Below are positions 49,218 to 59,031 of a stretch of DNA of 64,000 bases, piece after piece. The notes beneath the pieces were generated by a model. The model ran no database searches, was not told where the DNA came from, and saw only the letters and a list, made by a program, of their open reading frames with translations. Position 1 is the stretch's first letter; each line of letters starts with the position of its first letter. Source of the stretch: Mesostigma viride (Eukaryota > Streptophyta > Mesostigmatophyceae > Mesostigmatales > Mesostigmataceae); assembly GCA_009746045.1 (NCBI GenBank), contig RPFO01000584.1, positions 284,501-348,500 of the forward strand, written 5' to 3'. The position numbers and the translations under genes were made by a program.

Positions 49218-49716
49218 ACCAGCCCAGAGCGTGTGAGCTCTTGGTCTTTCACGCAAAGCTTAAGCCAATTGCTGGGGACAGCAATCTTTAGCCCAAACAC
49301 CAAGCCACACCTTGTTGGTCACTTCCACGTTCAAGTGGGCAACCAGAGCGCGTGCTTCCGAGATAGCTTGGCCATCCCCATCACCAAGCTATATGCCTCT
49401 TTGTTGCTCCTCGTTCCCATCGGTGTGACGAGGCATGTTGCAGGCTTGCTAGCAAATCCTCAACGTCCACTGGCATCCTTGCAGAGCCAGGACGAACTGG
49501 ATTTACCTAGCTACCTGCAACCTAGGAAGTACAGGACCTGTCACAAGCCTGCAAGACCTAGTATCCTTGCAGCCTTGTGCCAGTTCCAGTACCCCACCAG
49601 TCGCAGGCTGCTGTCCCTCCTGGTCTACGTGGACTACAGTCACGTGATAGTCAGGCTAAGCCTGTGCAGGCACGGCCTGCCATGCACGTGTCCTGTCCAC
49701 TACCCCAGAAGGTTGC
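49208..49716 (+). repeat. End region R of the Tnp2 element
   Basis: A 509-bp block that begins within the last codons of the transposase and is copied at 61553-62057 in the same orientation. It is rich in CTTGCAG/CCTGCAA-type motifs. Short minus-strand frames exist (e.g. AISEARALVAHLNVEV), but no continuous gene. In the second copy it lies next to ORF Y. Confidence 0.75.
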
Positions 49717-50014
49717 ACCCTCGCCGACCGCGGACGGCTAGGACTTCGGGACCTCATATCTTTCTTGTCCCTTGTCTGTTTCAGGCGGTCAGCACGGCGT
49801 CGGAAAGGTCTTTTCAAACTGCATCCACTTAGCATATTGGTTGCCCAAAATGCTAACTCCAACCCTTTCTTCTTTTTGGAGCTGGACCAGCTTGAAACAA
49901 CCTAGCCTAGCTTGTGCCCACTCAGCCACAGATCGCTTGGTCCCTTGAGGTTGATCAGACCTGTCAGGGCCCAGGTTCCTGCCTTCCTTTTGGGAACGCA
50001 ACATATGTGCCCTT
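49717..50014. other. Unassigned spacer
   Basis: No supported gene. A pyrimidine tract with CAG at ~49765-49783 and a following STASERSF-like frame slightly recall the hAT C-terminal motif but are too short to call. Confidence 0.3.
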
Positions 50015-50097
50015 GGAACAGCTTAGGTATGCTGGCCAGTGAATCAGAGGTCACCCCAGGTTATCCCCTGACCCCTTGGTCAGCTCCCAACCTTTCC
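50015..50097. repeat. Segment Z, copy 1
   Basis: GGAACAGCTTAGGTATGC... to CAACCTTTCC, also at 58949-59031 in inverted orientation. There it follows the C3 gag fragment. It ends exactly at the decamer CAATAGTACG (50098). Confidence 0.7.
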
Positions 50098-50107
50098 CAA
50101 TAGTACG

Positions 50108-50222
50108 ACGAAAGAAGGGTGGAGCATGCTTTGTGTGTGGCAAGGAAGGTCACTGGCGTCATGAGTGCCCTGACAGGAAGGCCAAGCCTGCTGGAGCAGG
50201 GGGCCAGTCTGGGCAGCAGTGA
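50108..50222 (+). pseudogene. C3 gag carboxyl end (zinc knuckle)
   Basis: The frame encodes KKGGACFVCGKEGHWRHEC followed by a basic Gly-rich tail, and ends CAG CAG TGA CTA G. The knuckle CFVCGKEGHWRHEC is CX2CX4HX4C. The amino part of this gag is at 59031-60319 on the minus strand; the break falls at GAAAGAAGGGTGGA. Confidence 0.8.
50220..50222 (+). promoter_or_regulatory. In-frame TGA-CTAG between gag and pol of C3 (readthrough candidate)
   Basis: CAG CAG TGA CTA GCT. TGA followed by CTAG is the context known for efficient stop-codon readthrough. The same frame stays open from 50223 to 50585. The integrase frame starts in the -1 phase near 50358-50585, so one further indel lies there. Confidence 0.6.
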
Positions 50223-50357
50223 CTAGCTACATCATCCCCTGTAAATAGTCAATCACCCCTTGGGGAAGGTGTGCTGGATGTACATAAGGACGGGGGTGTG
50301 CCCCTTGTGCAGCACCAAGGGTGTAAGGATGTTGTTCTTCCACTGGATTGCAATAAC

Positions 50358-52265
50358 ATGCTGCAGCTGAATTCCCTATGCCTCATGCAGGTGGTGGGTC
50401 TCCAGCAGGTGCTGGCCTGGAGGGCCAAGGGACCTTGCTGGAAGGGCCTGGAGCGGTCCAGGGTGCAGGGCCTGGCTTGGGGCGTCAGGATGGCCTGCAG
50501 GGAAGCCCTGGAACCTCAGGAGTGGATCATGTGTCCCCACACACGGTTCAGACGTCTCGCCAGGTCAGTACTGAGAGAGTGCTGAGCTATGCTGAGGCTG
50601 GCCATAGGTTACATCACATGTTTGGACATTCTGGGCAGGCAGCAATGTTTGCTTGGAAGTTAGGTAGGAAGCCTTTGTGGGAGGCATGCCAGGCTGCTGC
50701 TGAGAACTGTGGTTGCCAGGAGAATGCTGTTCACCCACCCCAGTCCCATGCTAGGGAGCCTGCTAGAGAGCGTGGCGACATCCAGATGGATATCCAGCAT
50801 ATTAGGGGCTTGTATATATTAGTGGGGGTGGACAGGTTCAGTAGATATAGACTGATAGGCGTTCTACCTGGTATGCAGGAGCATCACTTGTTGTTGGGTA
50901 TGAAGGCCCTGATCCCAGGCTTTGGGGTATGCAAGAGTGTGCAGGCAGACTTGCAGTTTGACTGTTTGCTCAAGCATCAGGACCAGCTGCCTTGTAAGCT
51001 GGTAGTAGTCCCCAGGGAGAGTCATGGGCAGCAAGGGGCTGTGGAAAGATCCATACGTGAAGTAAAGACAGTGGTGCTAGCAGCAGACTCAGTGCCACTT
51101 GTGGCATCTGCCTTAGAGAGGGCAGCCTGGTGTAAGGGGATAGAAGAGCAGCTGAACCACAGGGTTAATTATTACTTTGATGGTGTGGCTGTCTCTCCCC
51201 TGGCCCTGCAGTATAGCTTACTACCTGAGAATGTGGTGCAGGCCAGTCTTAGAAAGGCAGACAGGCTGTTTGCCCAGCTGAGACGTAAGGACAAGAACTG
51301 GAATGTGCTGAGGCCTCAGGTGGGGCTGAAGGTCAGGATGTGGAAGGAACCATCTATTCCAGGCAAGCGGGGGAAGTGGCAGGATGGGGTGGTCACTCGT
51401 GTGGAAGAAGCTAACAGATCTTGCCTGGTGGCTTTGGAAAAGGATCCAAGGCACGTGTACAGGTTGTCCTGGGCTCATGTCAAGGAGAGAAGGCCACATG
51501 CAATCTGGCCTGCAGACGGGCCAGGCCCTCCCAGCTGGGTTGAGGAGCCAGGCCAGAGCCAGGCAGCAGCAGCTAACAATCCTCTGGTGGTGGATGATGG
51601 TCTGTCCCTGCTGGAAGATGACGAGCAGGAGGAGGCTGCTGAAGCAACTGTCAGAAGGCCAGAGGGGACGGGGCAGCCACCTAAGGCCCGGGGGCCTCTC
51701 ATGGCGGACGTCATCCGAGCACTCATGCGCAGCAAACATGATCCCAAGGTATCCAAGCTCACAGGGTGGGGGTCGTGCTGGGCAGCTACAATGGAGGTAG
51801 ATACCAACTCACAGGTGTCTGTCATCAGGGAAGAGGATGCTGTAGGCTTACAGATGTCCCATCCCAGTTGCCTTGCTGTGTCTGATTTCTCAGGAAAGGT
51901 GTCCATGAAGATCCTTGGGGAAGTGAGTGTGCCTATCTTAGGGGTGCCCACCACGTTCTGTGTGGTAGAGGGCTATCAGGGGCCTGCCATTCTGGGTCAG
52001 AACTTCTTGTGCATGCCAGGGGTTACTTTGACCTCTGATGAGTTGGCACTAGAAGGCAGGGGCAGCCTCCCCCTTGAAAGATATCACTATTCCCAGGGTC
52101 TTGCAGTGGCGGTGAAGGCTGTTAAGAGTCAGCCAGCTGAGGGTCCTCAAGGTCAGGAGCCCATAGCTGAGGACCTGTTAATCATCCCAACCACCTTTGA
52201 TCCACGGCAGTTAGGGGTAAACAGGTACCAGATAGCTGCTCACAGTCCTATTCCCTGGCGCCAGC
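50358..52265 (+). CDS. C3 integrase and retropepsin-like domain
   Basis: A frame of ~635 codons. Integrase: AGHRLHHMFGHSGQ zinc region with later Cys residues, first Asp in IQMDIQHIRGLY, second in VQADLQFD, Glu in GAVERSIREVK (Ty1/copia-type D,D-35-E), then MWKEPSIPGKRGKW and HVYRLSWAHVK. After a low-complexity linker follows a retropepsin-like domain: MEVDTNSQVSVI (DTNS at 51800-51811), VSMKILGEVSVPILG and AILGQNFL (to ~52010). No protease motif occurs before the integrase. The frame is cut at 52266 by an insertion in Trp-Arg-Gln-Leu and resumes at 55016. The two homologous pol copies (C2, C3) share this unusual order. Confidence 0.85.
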
Positions 52266-55019
52266 TGTCGCGTCCGTGATCTATCACGTCCGCAATTCAG
52301 ATTTTAGCGTAATTCTGACGTCCGCAGCCTTGTGCGGGTTGCTATACCGCGGCCCGGTACTGACGCCGCGGATCTCAATTGTACTCACGCGCCAAGTCCG
52401 CTGAATTTGCTGACGGAACTTTTGGGCGGACCTGAATTTCACTGACATTCGTCACAAGGGCAGTTTGCCGAATGCTGGTACACAGCAAGCCGGCGAGGCA
52501 CTGCATGAGCAGCTGTGCAATTTCAGGATGTCAACGTGGGACACCAGACACAATTAAATGCAAGGAAGCCCCAGGCGGTGCCTGGCATGGCCGATAGATT
52601 TGCCCTTGTATATTTGTGTTCGCTTGACAATTAAAGCTTGAAGTTTAGCTTGTCGGAAATTAGACAATGTTATGATTGGCTGATGTCTAGAGTGGCGCTA
52701 GTGGCGCCAGCCGCCAGGCTTGAGCTTTGAGCAGTATAGAAGGATGAGCAACGAACCATGGTGGTCGTTGTTCGTCCGTTTCTCTCCCTCACAACTGGTT
52801 TGTTGTCTTCATGGGGTGAAATAGTTCGAGCAGCCCGGAGCAGCCCCCGTGAGTGGTTGCATGCAGTCAGTTGCCATGAGGATGGACTGACGGATATGAC
52901 AATGTATTGGTTTTGTTAAGAATGTGTGTAAGACTGAGAACGAGACAAGGGGCAGGGCCTTCGGGCACCCTGGTCGTCGTTGGCAAGAATGCCAGTAGGA
53001 ACTAGGTCGGGAACACACGCGCACTGCCGCCACAAGGGGCCTGCAGTGGCGTCAACCAAGGGACCTCACAGCTGCTCTTATAACTACAACATTACAACTC
53101 GACAGTCTTTGTAATTCGTCATGTATCTCATTGGAATTGAAATGTCTTTTGGTTGCTTTGATGATAAAGCATGGTCTCAAGAATCGGCTGGTTGGGCCGG
53201 ATTGCCTGTCATGAAGGTGGCGGTGCCATAAAGGACCGCACCTTTCATTCTCATTTTAAACGGACGAACAACCCATGATGGGTTCAGTCCGGCCAGCCTG
53301 GATGTTCCTCCTGCTTCACCCAGGGAAGCACAAGGAAAAGGTTATTGCTTAGCCTTCAAAAGCATCTGAAGAGGTTAGGCTTTTCCCGGTAAAAAGCCAT
53401 CGAAGGGGTTATTGCTAAGCCTTTAAAAGCATGCATGTTAAGGTTGTTGCTGATCCTGGAAAAGCATCTTGGAGCAGCTGGATTTTTTTTTTTCTTTTTG
53501 CTGCTGCCTGGAATGACGCCCTCTTTGGGCTTCCTTCTTTAGTGTGAGATGCCTTTCTTTCACTTTTTGCTCTCACGTTGTTGTGAGCTAAATAGTGGGG
53601 GGGGAGGTGGCATATCTCACACATGATTACTGCTGTCATAGTGGATGCATTCCAAGTAGCGGTAATGACCAGTCCAGGATGATATGGCACGCAAACGCGA
53701 CAGCTGTCGCGTCCGTGATCTATCACGTCCGCAATTCAGATTTTAGCGTAATTCTGACGTCCGCAGCCTTGTGCGGGTTGCTATACCGCGGCCCGGTACT
53801 GACGCCGCGGATCTCAATTGTACTCACGCGCCAAGTCCGCTGAATTTGCTGACGGAACTTTTGGGCGGACCTGAATTTCACTGACATTCGTCACAAGGGC
53901 AGTTTGCCGAATGCTGGTACACAGCAAGCCGGGGAGGCACTGCATGAGCAGCTGTGCAATTTCAGGATGTCAACGTGGGACACCAGACACAATTAAATGC
54001 AAGGAAGCCCCAGGCGGTGCCTGGCATGGCCGATAGATTTGCCCTTGTATATTTGTGTTCGCTTGACAATTAAAGCTTGAAGTTTAGCTTGTCGGAAATT
54101 AGACAATGTTATGATTGGCTGATGTCTAGAGTGGCGCTAGTGGCGCCAGCCGCCAGGCTTGAGCTTTGAGCAGTATAGAAGGATGAGCAACGAACCATGG
54201 TGGTCGTTGTTCGTCCGTTTCTCTCCCTCACAACTGGTTTGTTGTCTTCATGGGGTGAAATAGTTCGAGCAGCCCGGAGCAGCCCCCGTGAGTGGTTGCA
54301 TGCAGTCAGTTGCCATGAGGATGGACTGACGGATATGACAATGTATTGGTTTTGTTAAGAATGTGTGTAAGACTGAGAACGAGACAAGGGGCAGGGCCTT
54401 CGGGCACCCTGGTCGTCGTTGGCATGCATGCCAGTAGGAACTAGGTCGGGAACACACGCGCACTGCCGCCACAAGGGGCCTGCAGTGGCGTCAACCAAGG
54501 GACCTCACAGCTGCTCTTATAACTACAACATTACAACTCGACAGTCTTTGTAATTCGTCATGTATCTCATTGGAATTGAAATGTCTTTTGGTTGCTTTGA
54601 TGATAAAGCATGGTCTCAAGAATCGGCTGGTTGGGCCGGATTGCCTGTCATGAAGGTGGCGGTGCCATAAAGGACCGCACCTTTCATTCTCATTTTAAAC
54701 GGACGAACAACCCATGATGGGTTCAGTCCGGCCAGCCTGGATGTTCCTCCTGCTTCACCCAGGGAAGCACAAGGAAAAGGTTATTGCTTAGCCTTCAAAA
54801 GCATCTGAAGAGGTTAGGCTTTTCCCGGTAAAAAGCCATCGAAGGGGTTATTGCTAAGCCTTTAAAAGCATGCATGTTAAGGTTTGTTGCTGATCCTGGA
54901 AAAGCATCTTGGAGCAGCTGGATTTTTTTTTTCACACATGATTACTGCTGATAGTGGATGCATTCCAAGTAGCGGTAATGACCAGTCCAGGATGATATGG
55001 CACGCAAACGCGACACAGC
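52262..55019. mobile_element. Tandem pair of noncoding inverted-end elements with CAGC target duplication
   Basis: Copy 1 is 52266-53702 (1437 bp) and copy 2 is 53705-55015 (1311 bp). They are nearly identical except for a ~130-bp segment missing from copy 2 near 54930. Ends are TGTCGCGT and ACGCGACA (short inverted repeats), and CAGC flanks the pair (52262-52265, 55016-55019). Only GC separates the copies, giving the palindrome CGCGACAGCTGTCGCG. Removing the pair restores the C3 pol frame (Trp-Arg-Gln-Leu-Val-Glu). No ORF with a known domain is present. Confidence 0.85.
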
Positions 55020-56548
55020 TAGTCGAGATGATGCAGAGCCCCAAGATGGCTAAGGCATGGACTCTTGGCTTTGTTGCTTCTGGGCATGAGTGGATAGTTT
55101 CCAACTGTGCAGAGCCTGTGGATGAGCTGCCAGAAGTTCACCAGCTGCTCAGATTGATGTTTGTCCTCAAGCTCAAGGAGGTAGATGGTGTCCAGGTGCC
55201 ACATGTCAGACCAGTTGTAACCGAGTATCATGGCACTGGCCAGTTGTTAGATGAGGAGCTCTATACTCCAGGGATGCTGCATGACACGTGGAGGATTCTG
55301 CTGTGTATATTTCTGTCTTTTCTGGTCAAGGGTGTGCCCTATAGCTCTGTGTTGATTGATTTCAAGAGGGCTTTTCTCAAGGGTGACCAAGATCAGGCTA
55401 GGCAGACTTGGAGAGATATCCCTCCTTTCTTTGTGACTGTACCTGCTGTATGGAGAGCAGAGATAAAGGCCAGGTACCTTAGGATTCTGAAAGGGTTGGA
55501 AGGTCTCAGGTCCAGTCCCATTATCTGGAGAAAGAGCCTAGAGAAATTCTTGAAGAATACTTGTGGGTTTTCTGTGTCTCCAGTGGATCCCTGTTTGTTC
55601 CAAGGGTCCCACAATGGCCTTCCTGTCTTTGCCTCACTGCATGGTGATGACCTGCATCTCATAGGTCCACCAGACTGGGTTGAGGCTGTTTTGGCCAAGA
55701 TCCAGAAGCGGTTTGAGCTGGGTAAGATACAGCACATGGTGGAGAATGAGCCTATGGTCTTCTGTGGCATGCAGGCTACGTTGTTCCAAGCCAAGGGCTC
55801 GTGGTTCATCAGGATGGAGGGTGGTAAGGATTACCCACAGCAGATTGTAGATGCATTGCAGGAGCCCATCACGCAGGCTAGGTGTGCTACCATCAGGGGC
55901 ATGCTGGCATGGCTTGCAAGTATATGTGCCCCTGACCTGCTGGTTTTGAGTCGGCTCACTGATTCCCAGCTGGTTGAGGTGGGTGCTGAGAGTGTGGTGC
56001 AGGCTGTCATGATGTCTCCCCCTCTTATACTGGGTCCTGTGGATTTGTACAAGCCCCTTGACATGATCCTTTATGTGGACAGTTCTATGGACAATAGGAA
56101 GGTCACAGAAGTCAGGGGCAGGGCAGCAGCATTAGTCACCCTGGAGCAAGATCACACCTCACTTGTTACCTGGTACAGTCGGTTGCAGAACAGGGTTACA
56201 CCCAGCAGTGATATTGCTGAGTGCAGGGCAATCTGTGAAGGGCTGCATACTGCTCTTTACTTAAGGGAGCTCTTCTACCAGCTATGTCAAGTGGCTTCCT
56301 GTAGGTTGCAGCTGCACACACTGGTGAGGACTGATAGCATGGGCATGGTGCAATTTGTGCACAGGCAGCTAGCCAGGAGCAGGGACCTTGACTACTTGTT
56401 GCTCAAGGAGATGTCCTACCTAGCTCACATTGAACATGTGCCTGGTGTGGATAACCCTGCAGATGCCCTCACCAAGCTGGAGGAGAAGGCGGAGCGGCAG
56501 TACCCCCTGCTCCGTGGGCTCATGGACCCCTTGTACGGGCGGCCTTAG
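55016..56548 (+). CDS. C3 reverse transcriptase and RNase H
   Basis: An open frame of ~510 codons continuing the C3 pol. RT (55020-55850): LLRLMFVLKLKEVDGV, SVLIDFKRAFLKGD (motif A Asp kept), LRSSPIIWRKSL, and the catalytic box ASLHGDDLHLIG (HGDD at 55640-55651) in place of the copia YVDD. RNase H of copia type (56060-56480): LYVDSSMDNRK, SSDIAECRAICEGLHTAL, RTDSMGMVQFVHR, DLDYLLLKE, GVDNPADALTKL. It ends LMDPLYGRP-stop. The frame is fully intact, so decay of this copy is recent. It would copy element RNA inside the particle. Confidence 0.88.
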   Translation, partial: QLVEMMQSPKMAKAWTLGFVASGHEWIVSNCAEPVDELPEVHQLLRLMFVLKLKEVDGVQVPHVRPVVTEYHGTGQLLDEELYTPGMLHDTWRILLCIFLSFLVKGVPYSSVLIDFKRAFLKGDQDQARQTWRDIPPFFVTVPAVWRAEIKARYLRILKGLEGLRSSPIIWRKSLEKFLKNTCGFSVSPVDPCLFQGSHNGLPVFASLHGDDLHLIGPPDWVEAVLAKIQKRFELGKIQHMVENEPMVFCGMQATLFQAKGSWFIRMEGGKDYPQQIVDALQEPITQARCATIRGMLAWLASICAPDLLVLSRLTDSQLVEVGAESVVQAVMMSPPLILGPVDLYKPLDMILYVDSSMDNRKVTEVRGRAAALVTLEQDHTSLVTWYSRLQNRVTPSSDIAECRAICEGLHTALYLRELFYQLCQVASCRLQLHTLVRTDSMGMVQFVHRQLARSRDLDYLLLKEMSYLAHIEHVPGVDNPADALTKLEEKAERQYPLLRGLMDPLYGRP

Positions 56549-57190
56549 AGACCAGGCCTTGCTTCAGCTTGGGTGTCCCCGGTGGGTTGTTTGACCAAAG
56601 TGCCAAGTGGTGACTGGTGCTTGCTGGTTGACAACTGGTCCTTCAGGGTTAGGTACACCCTCCTGGACAGGAGTTGGTGTGGAATGTCACTCCTACCAGC
56701 TGAGAATCATGCCTGGCCCTCCCCATGGGGTTCAGAAGAGTCACCAGGACTTAAGTCGACGCCTTTGGCCTCAAACAGTTAGGCCATGCAAGGGCAACCC
56801 GAATGCTGGTTCTTACAGGTTGCTGTACATATGTTTTCTAGTGCTTGTTTCCAACCTGTTGCTAATAAAGAACCTGGTTGTGTGACCATGTGACATGGTT
56901 GCCAGGGAGCCACATTCTGGGTTATATAATGCTTGAATAAAACATAATCATGTCATTCTCATGTTGTTCACATGGTTGTCATGTTTGTCTTGTGAGAAGT
57001 TCCAGGTCACCTATAAACCTGGAGGTTGGGGTGGGGTTCAATTCCCCAGCAGAGCCACAGCCTGGCATGAATGACTCCTGGGCTTAACACCCAGTGAAGA
57101 CATGGGCTAGCTCCCCAAGGAGACAGCATTAATCTAGGTGCTACCTGGGTTCTTTGAGCAGAAGGGAAAGGTTGGCCAAGGCGGGCGCCA
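56549..57190 (+). other. 3' noncoding region of C3 with polyA signal and tRNA-like segment
   Basis: No gene or LTR is found. AATAAA occurs near 56866 and 56935. At 57008-57048 CCAGGT...ACCTGG is followed by TGGGGTTCAATTCCCCA, a perfect tRNA T-arm (stem TGGGG/CCCCA). The C2 3' region has a similar arm. Confidence 0.5.
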
Positions 57191-57230
57191 TAAGAACGGG
57201 CGCCTGTGATAACTGTGAACAGTGTAAAAT

Positions 57231-57360
57231 CATACGCCGTATAATACGGTATAATACGGTATAATACGTAATACGCTGGCTTTGAGCGTATGATTTTTCA
57301 TACGTAATACGTTTTAGCGCATAATGACGTATTATACCGTATTATACCGTATAATGCCGT
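57231..57360. repeat. Inverted 10-bp repeat array (left)
   Basis: ACGGTATAAT-type 10-mers at 57231-57275 pair with ATTATACCGT-type 10-mers at 57320-57360 and can form a hairpin. The same 10-mer forms an array at 58735-58795. Confidence 0.75.
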
Positions 57361-58734
57361 GTTTTCCGCGTTTTTTTTACGTTTTGCGCGGCTAGGATGC
57401 CAGAACGACAGGGCAACGATTTGAAGCAACAGATTTCGTATCTCTACTAAGTACTGACCCGTCTGAACTTTCACAATTCGACGCGATCTTATTTTGAAAT
57501 TGTGGTGCACAGTGCGCGCACCGTGCGGAGGTGGCCATGGCGACGTGCGTTCCGTTAAAATATGGCTAATCCGGCGGGCGACAGGCGAAAAAATTAAGCC
57601 GATGGTTAAAAGTGATGTTCTATTATGATGTTTCATAGCAAGATCTGCACTATTTGCAAATTCGCTGCCTTTGTTGGTACAGATTTGCACGGGGGTCTCA
57701 TCCAACAATTTGGCCGCGATGAATAATCTAGCATGTGTGCCTGCGACGGTAGAACTCGATATTCGTGGGTTATTTTGATGCAGCAAGAGCCGTTTCGTAA
57801 CGGACACCATGAAAATAACCTAAGCATCTTCGATCTGCGGCCATTTCCTGTCATTTCTAAAATGATTTCGTTCAGGCCTGCGCGATCCGCGGTTAATCCA
57901 TCCATGGCTGGCTGGCTTTTCTTGCGCGCCTGGGTAGGAAATAATGCCGGCCGTGGTACGTTGATTTGCCGCATGTCACCGCCCAGTCTGTTTGCGCTCT
58001 TAATGAACCTGGCATGAAACTTTTTGCGCCGTTTCTGGGTTTTTCTTGCTATTTTGTTCTCCACTTGTTGCAGTTGTGCTATCAGATTTTCCGCAGCTTT
58101 CAATGGTTTTCCTTACGCTGCGTATGCCATGCTTCCTAAAGCTACCCAGAATTGATCGGGCAGTTATCTGGCTTTGCTACGCTTCCTGTATGGAGGTTTT
58201 CACACGGTAGACATTCTATATTGCGTAGTCAAGGACCCTAGCTGCCTGGGAGCGGCATCACCGTTGCAAGGAGCTGGCGAGCTCATAGACGCCTGTCATG
58301 CTCTTCAGCCTGCTGGAAAACAAGGTTGTTGTATGGAAGGTGAGAATATGTGAGTTACTTATTATCACATCCCCACCTGTTTAGCCATGTTTAACATGTT
58401 GGCCCCTTGCTGGCCCACTGCACGGTCCCCTAGTTATTGCTGGCCTTTTTACCATATATAATTACTTGCATCAAAGTGAAGGCACCCAAGTAAACATAAC
58501 CAATATAAAGCCACATATATACAGTTATACACATACACACAATTATGCATGCGCACGTTTACATTCTCAGTATTACATGCAATATATCGATCGTGTCCAC
58601 AATATCCACCGTATAGAGTATAGCCGAGGGTAGGGCAACCTTGGATTATGTCCAAAACAGTGTTAAAAACATGTGGATTGATGGTGGGTGTCTTAAAATG
58701 TGTAAAATCAGAGTATTCTGAGTGTGTCCGTACG
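57361..58734. other. Noncoding segment between the two 10-bp repeat arrays
   Basis: Roughly 1.4 kb without a supported gene, possibly a decayed DNA transposon bounded by the two arrays. The 57490-58200 part resembles 32150-32900 at low identity: GTGCGCGCACC..TGCGGA.GTGGCCATGGCGAC, and GCCTGCGCGAT. Short minus-strand frames (e.g. KTQKRRKKFHARFIKS) have no recognised domain. Confidence 0.4.
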
Positions 58735-58795
58735 AAAACGTATAATACCGTATTATACCGTATTATACCGTATTATACCGTATTATACATTATAC
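58735..58795. repeat. 10-bp repeat array (right)
   Basis: Five to six tandem ATTATACCGT-type units, matching the arrays at 57231-57360. Confidence 0.75.
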
Positions 58796-58948
58796 TCCAC
58801 CGTGACCGTATAACGCGTATAACGTACGATTGCACTCTGACTGTGAAAGACCAGGAACTCACAATAGTACGTTCTAATTGGCATCCTGTAATCCCAGCCA
58901 TTGAGCTAGGTAATGTACCTTGACATTAATCCAACACCAAGTTCCCAA

Positions 58949-59031
58949 GGAAAGGTTGGGAGCTGACCAAGGGGTCAGGGGATAACCTGGGGTGACCTCT
59001 GATTCACTGGCCAGCATACCTAAGCTGTTCC
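58949..59031. repeat. Segment Z, copy 2 (inverted)
   Basis: Inverted copy of 50015-50097. On the minus strand it directly follows GAAAGAAGGGTGGA of the C3 gag. Confidence 0.7.

Larger units (their letters stand above)
50098..56548 (+). mobile_element. Copia-like unit C3, pol half, split by tandem insertion
   Basis: Starts inside gag (zinc knuckle) after the decamer CAATAGTACG and continues through TGA, integrase and protease-like domain to 52265. Two tandem noncoding elements follow (52266-55015), then RT and RNase H from 55016. Its gag amino part lies 8.5 kb away on the other strand (59031-60319), with the same 14-bp GAAAGAAGGGTGGA at both breakpoints. An insertion followed by inversion has therefore split the element. 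Confidence 0.8.

Noticed and set aside
49760-49832. hAT transposase C-terminal exon (STASERSF after a CAG acceptor)
   Set aside because: Only ~14 residues match and the frame stops at once. No other hAT region is nearby.
58850-58871. Shared VKDQELT peptide at 58850 and 61580
   Set aside because: Seven residues in opposite strand contexts with different codons and no flanking similarity; probably coincidence.
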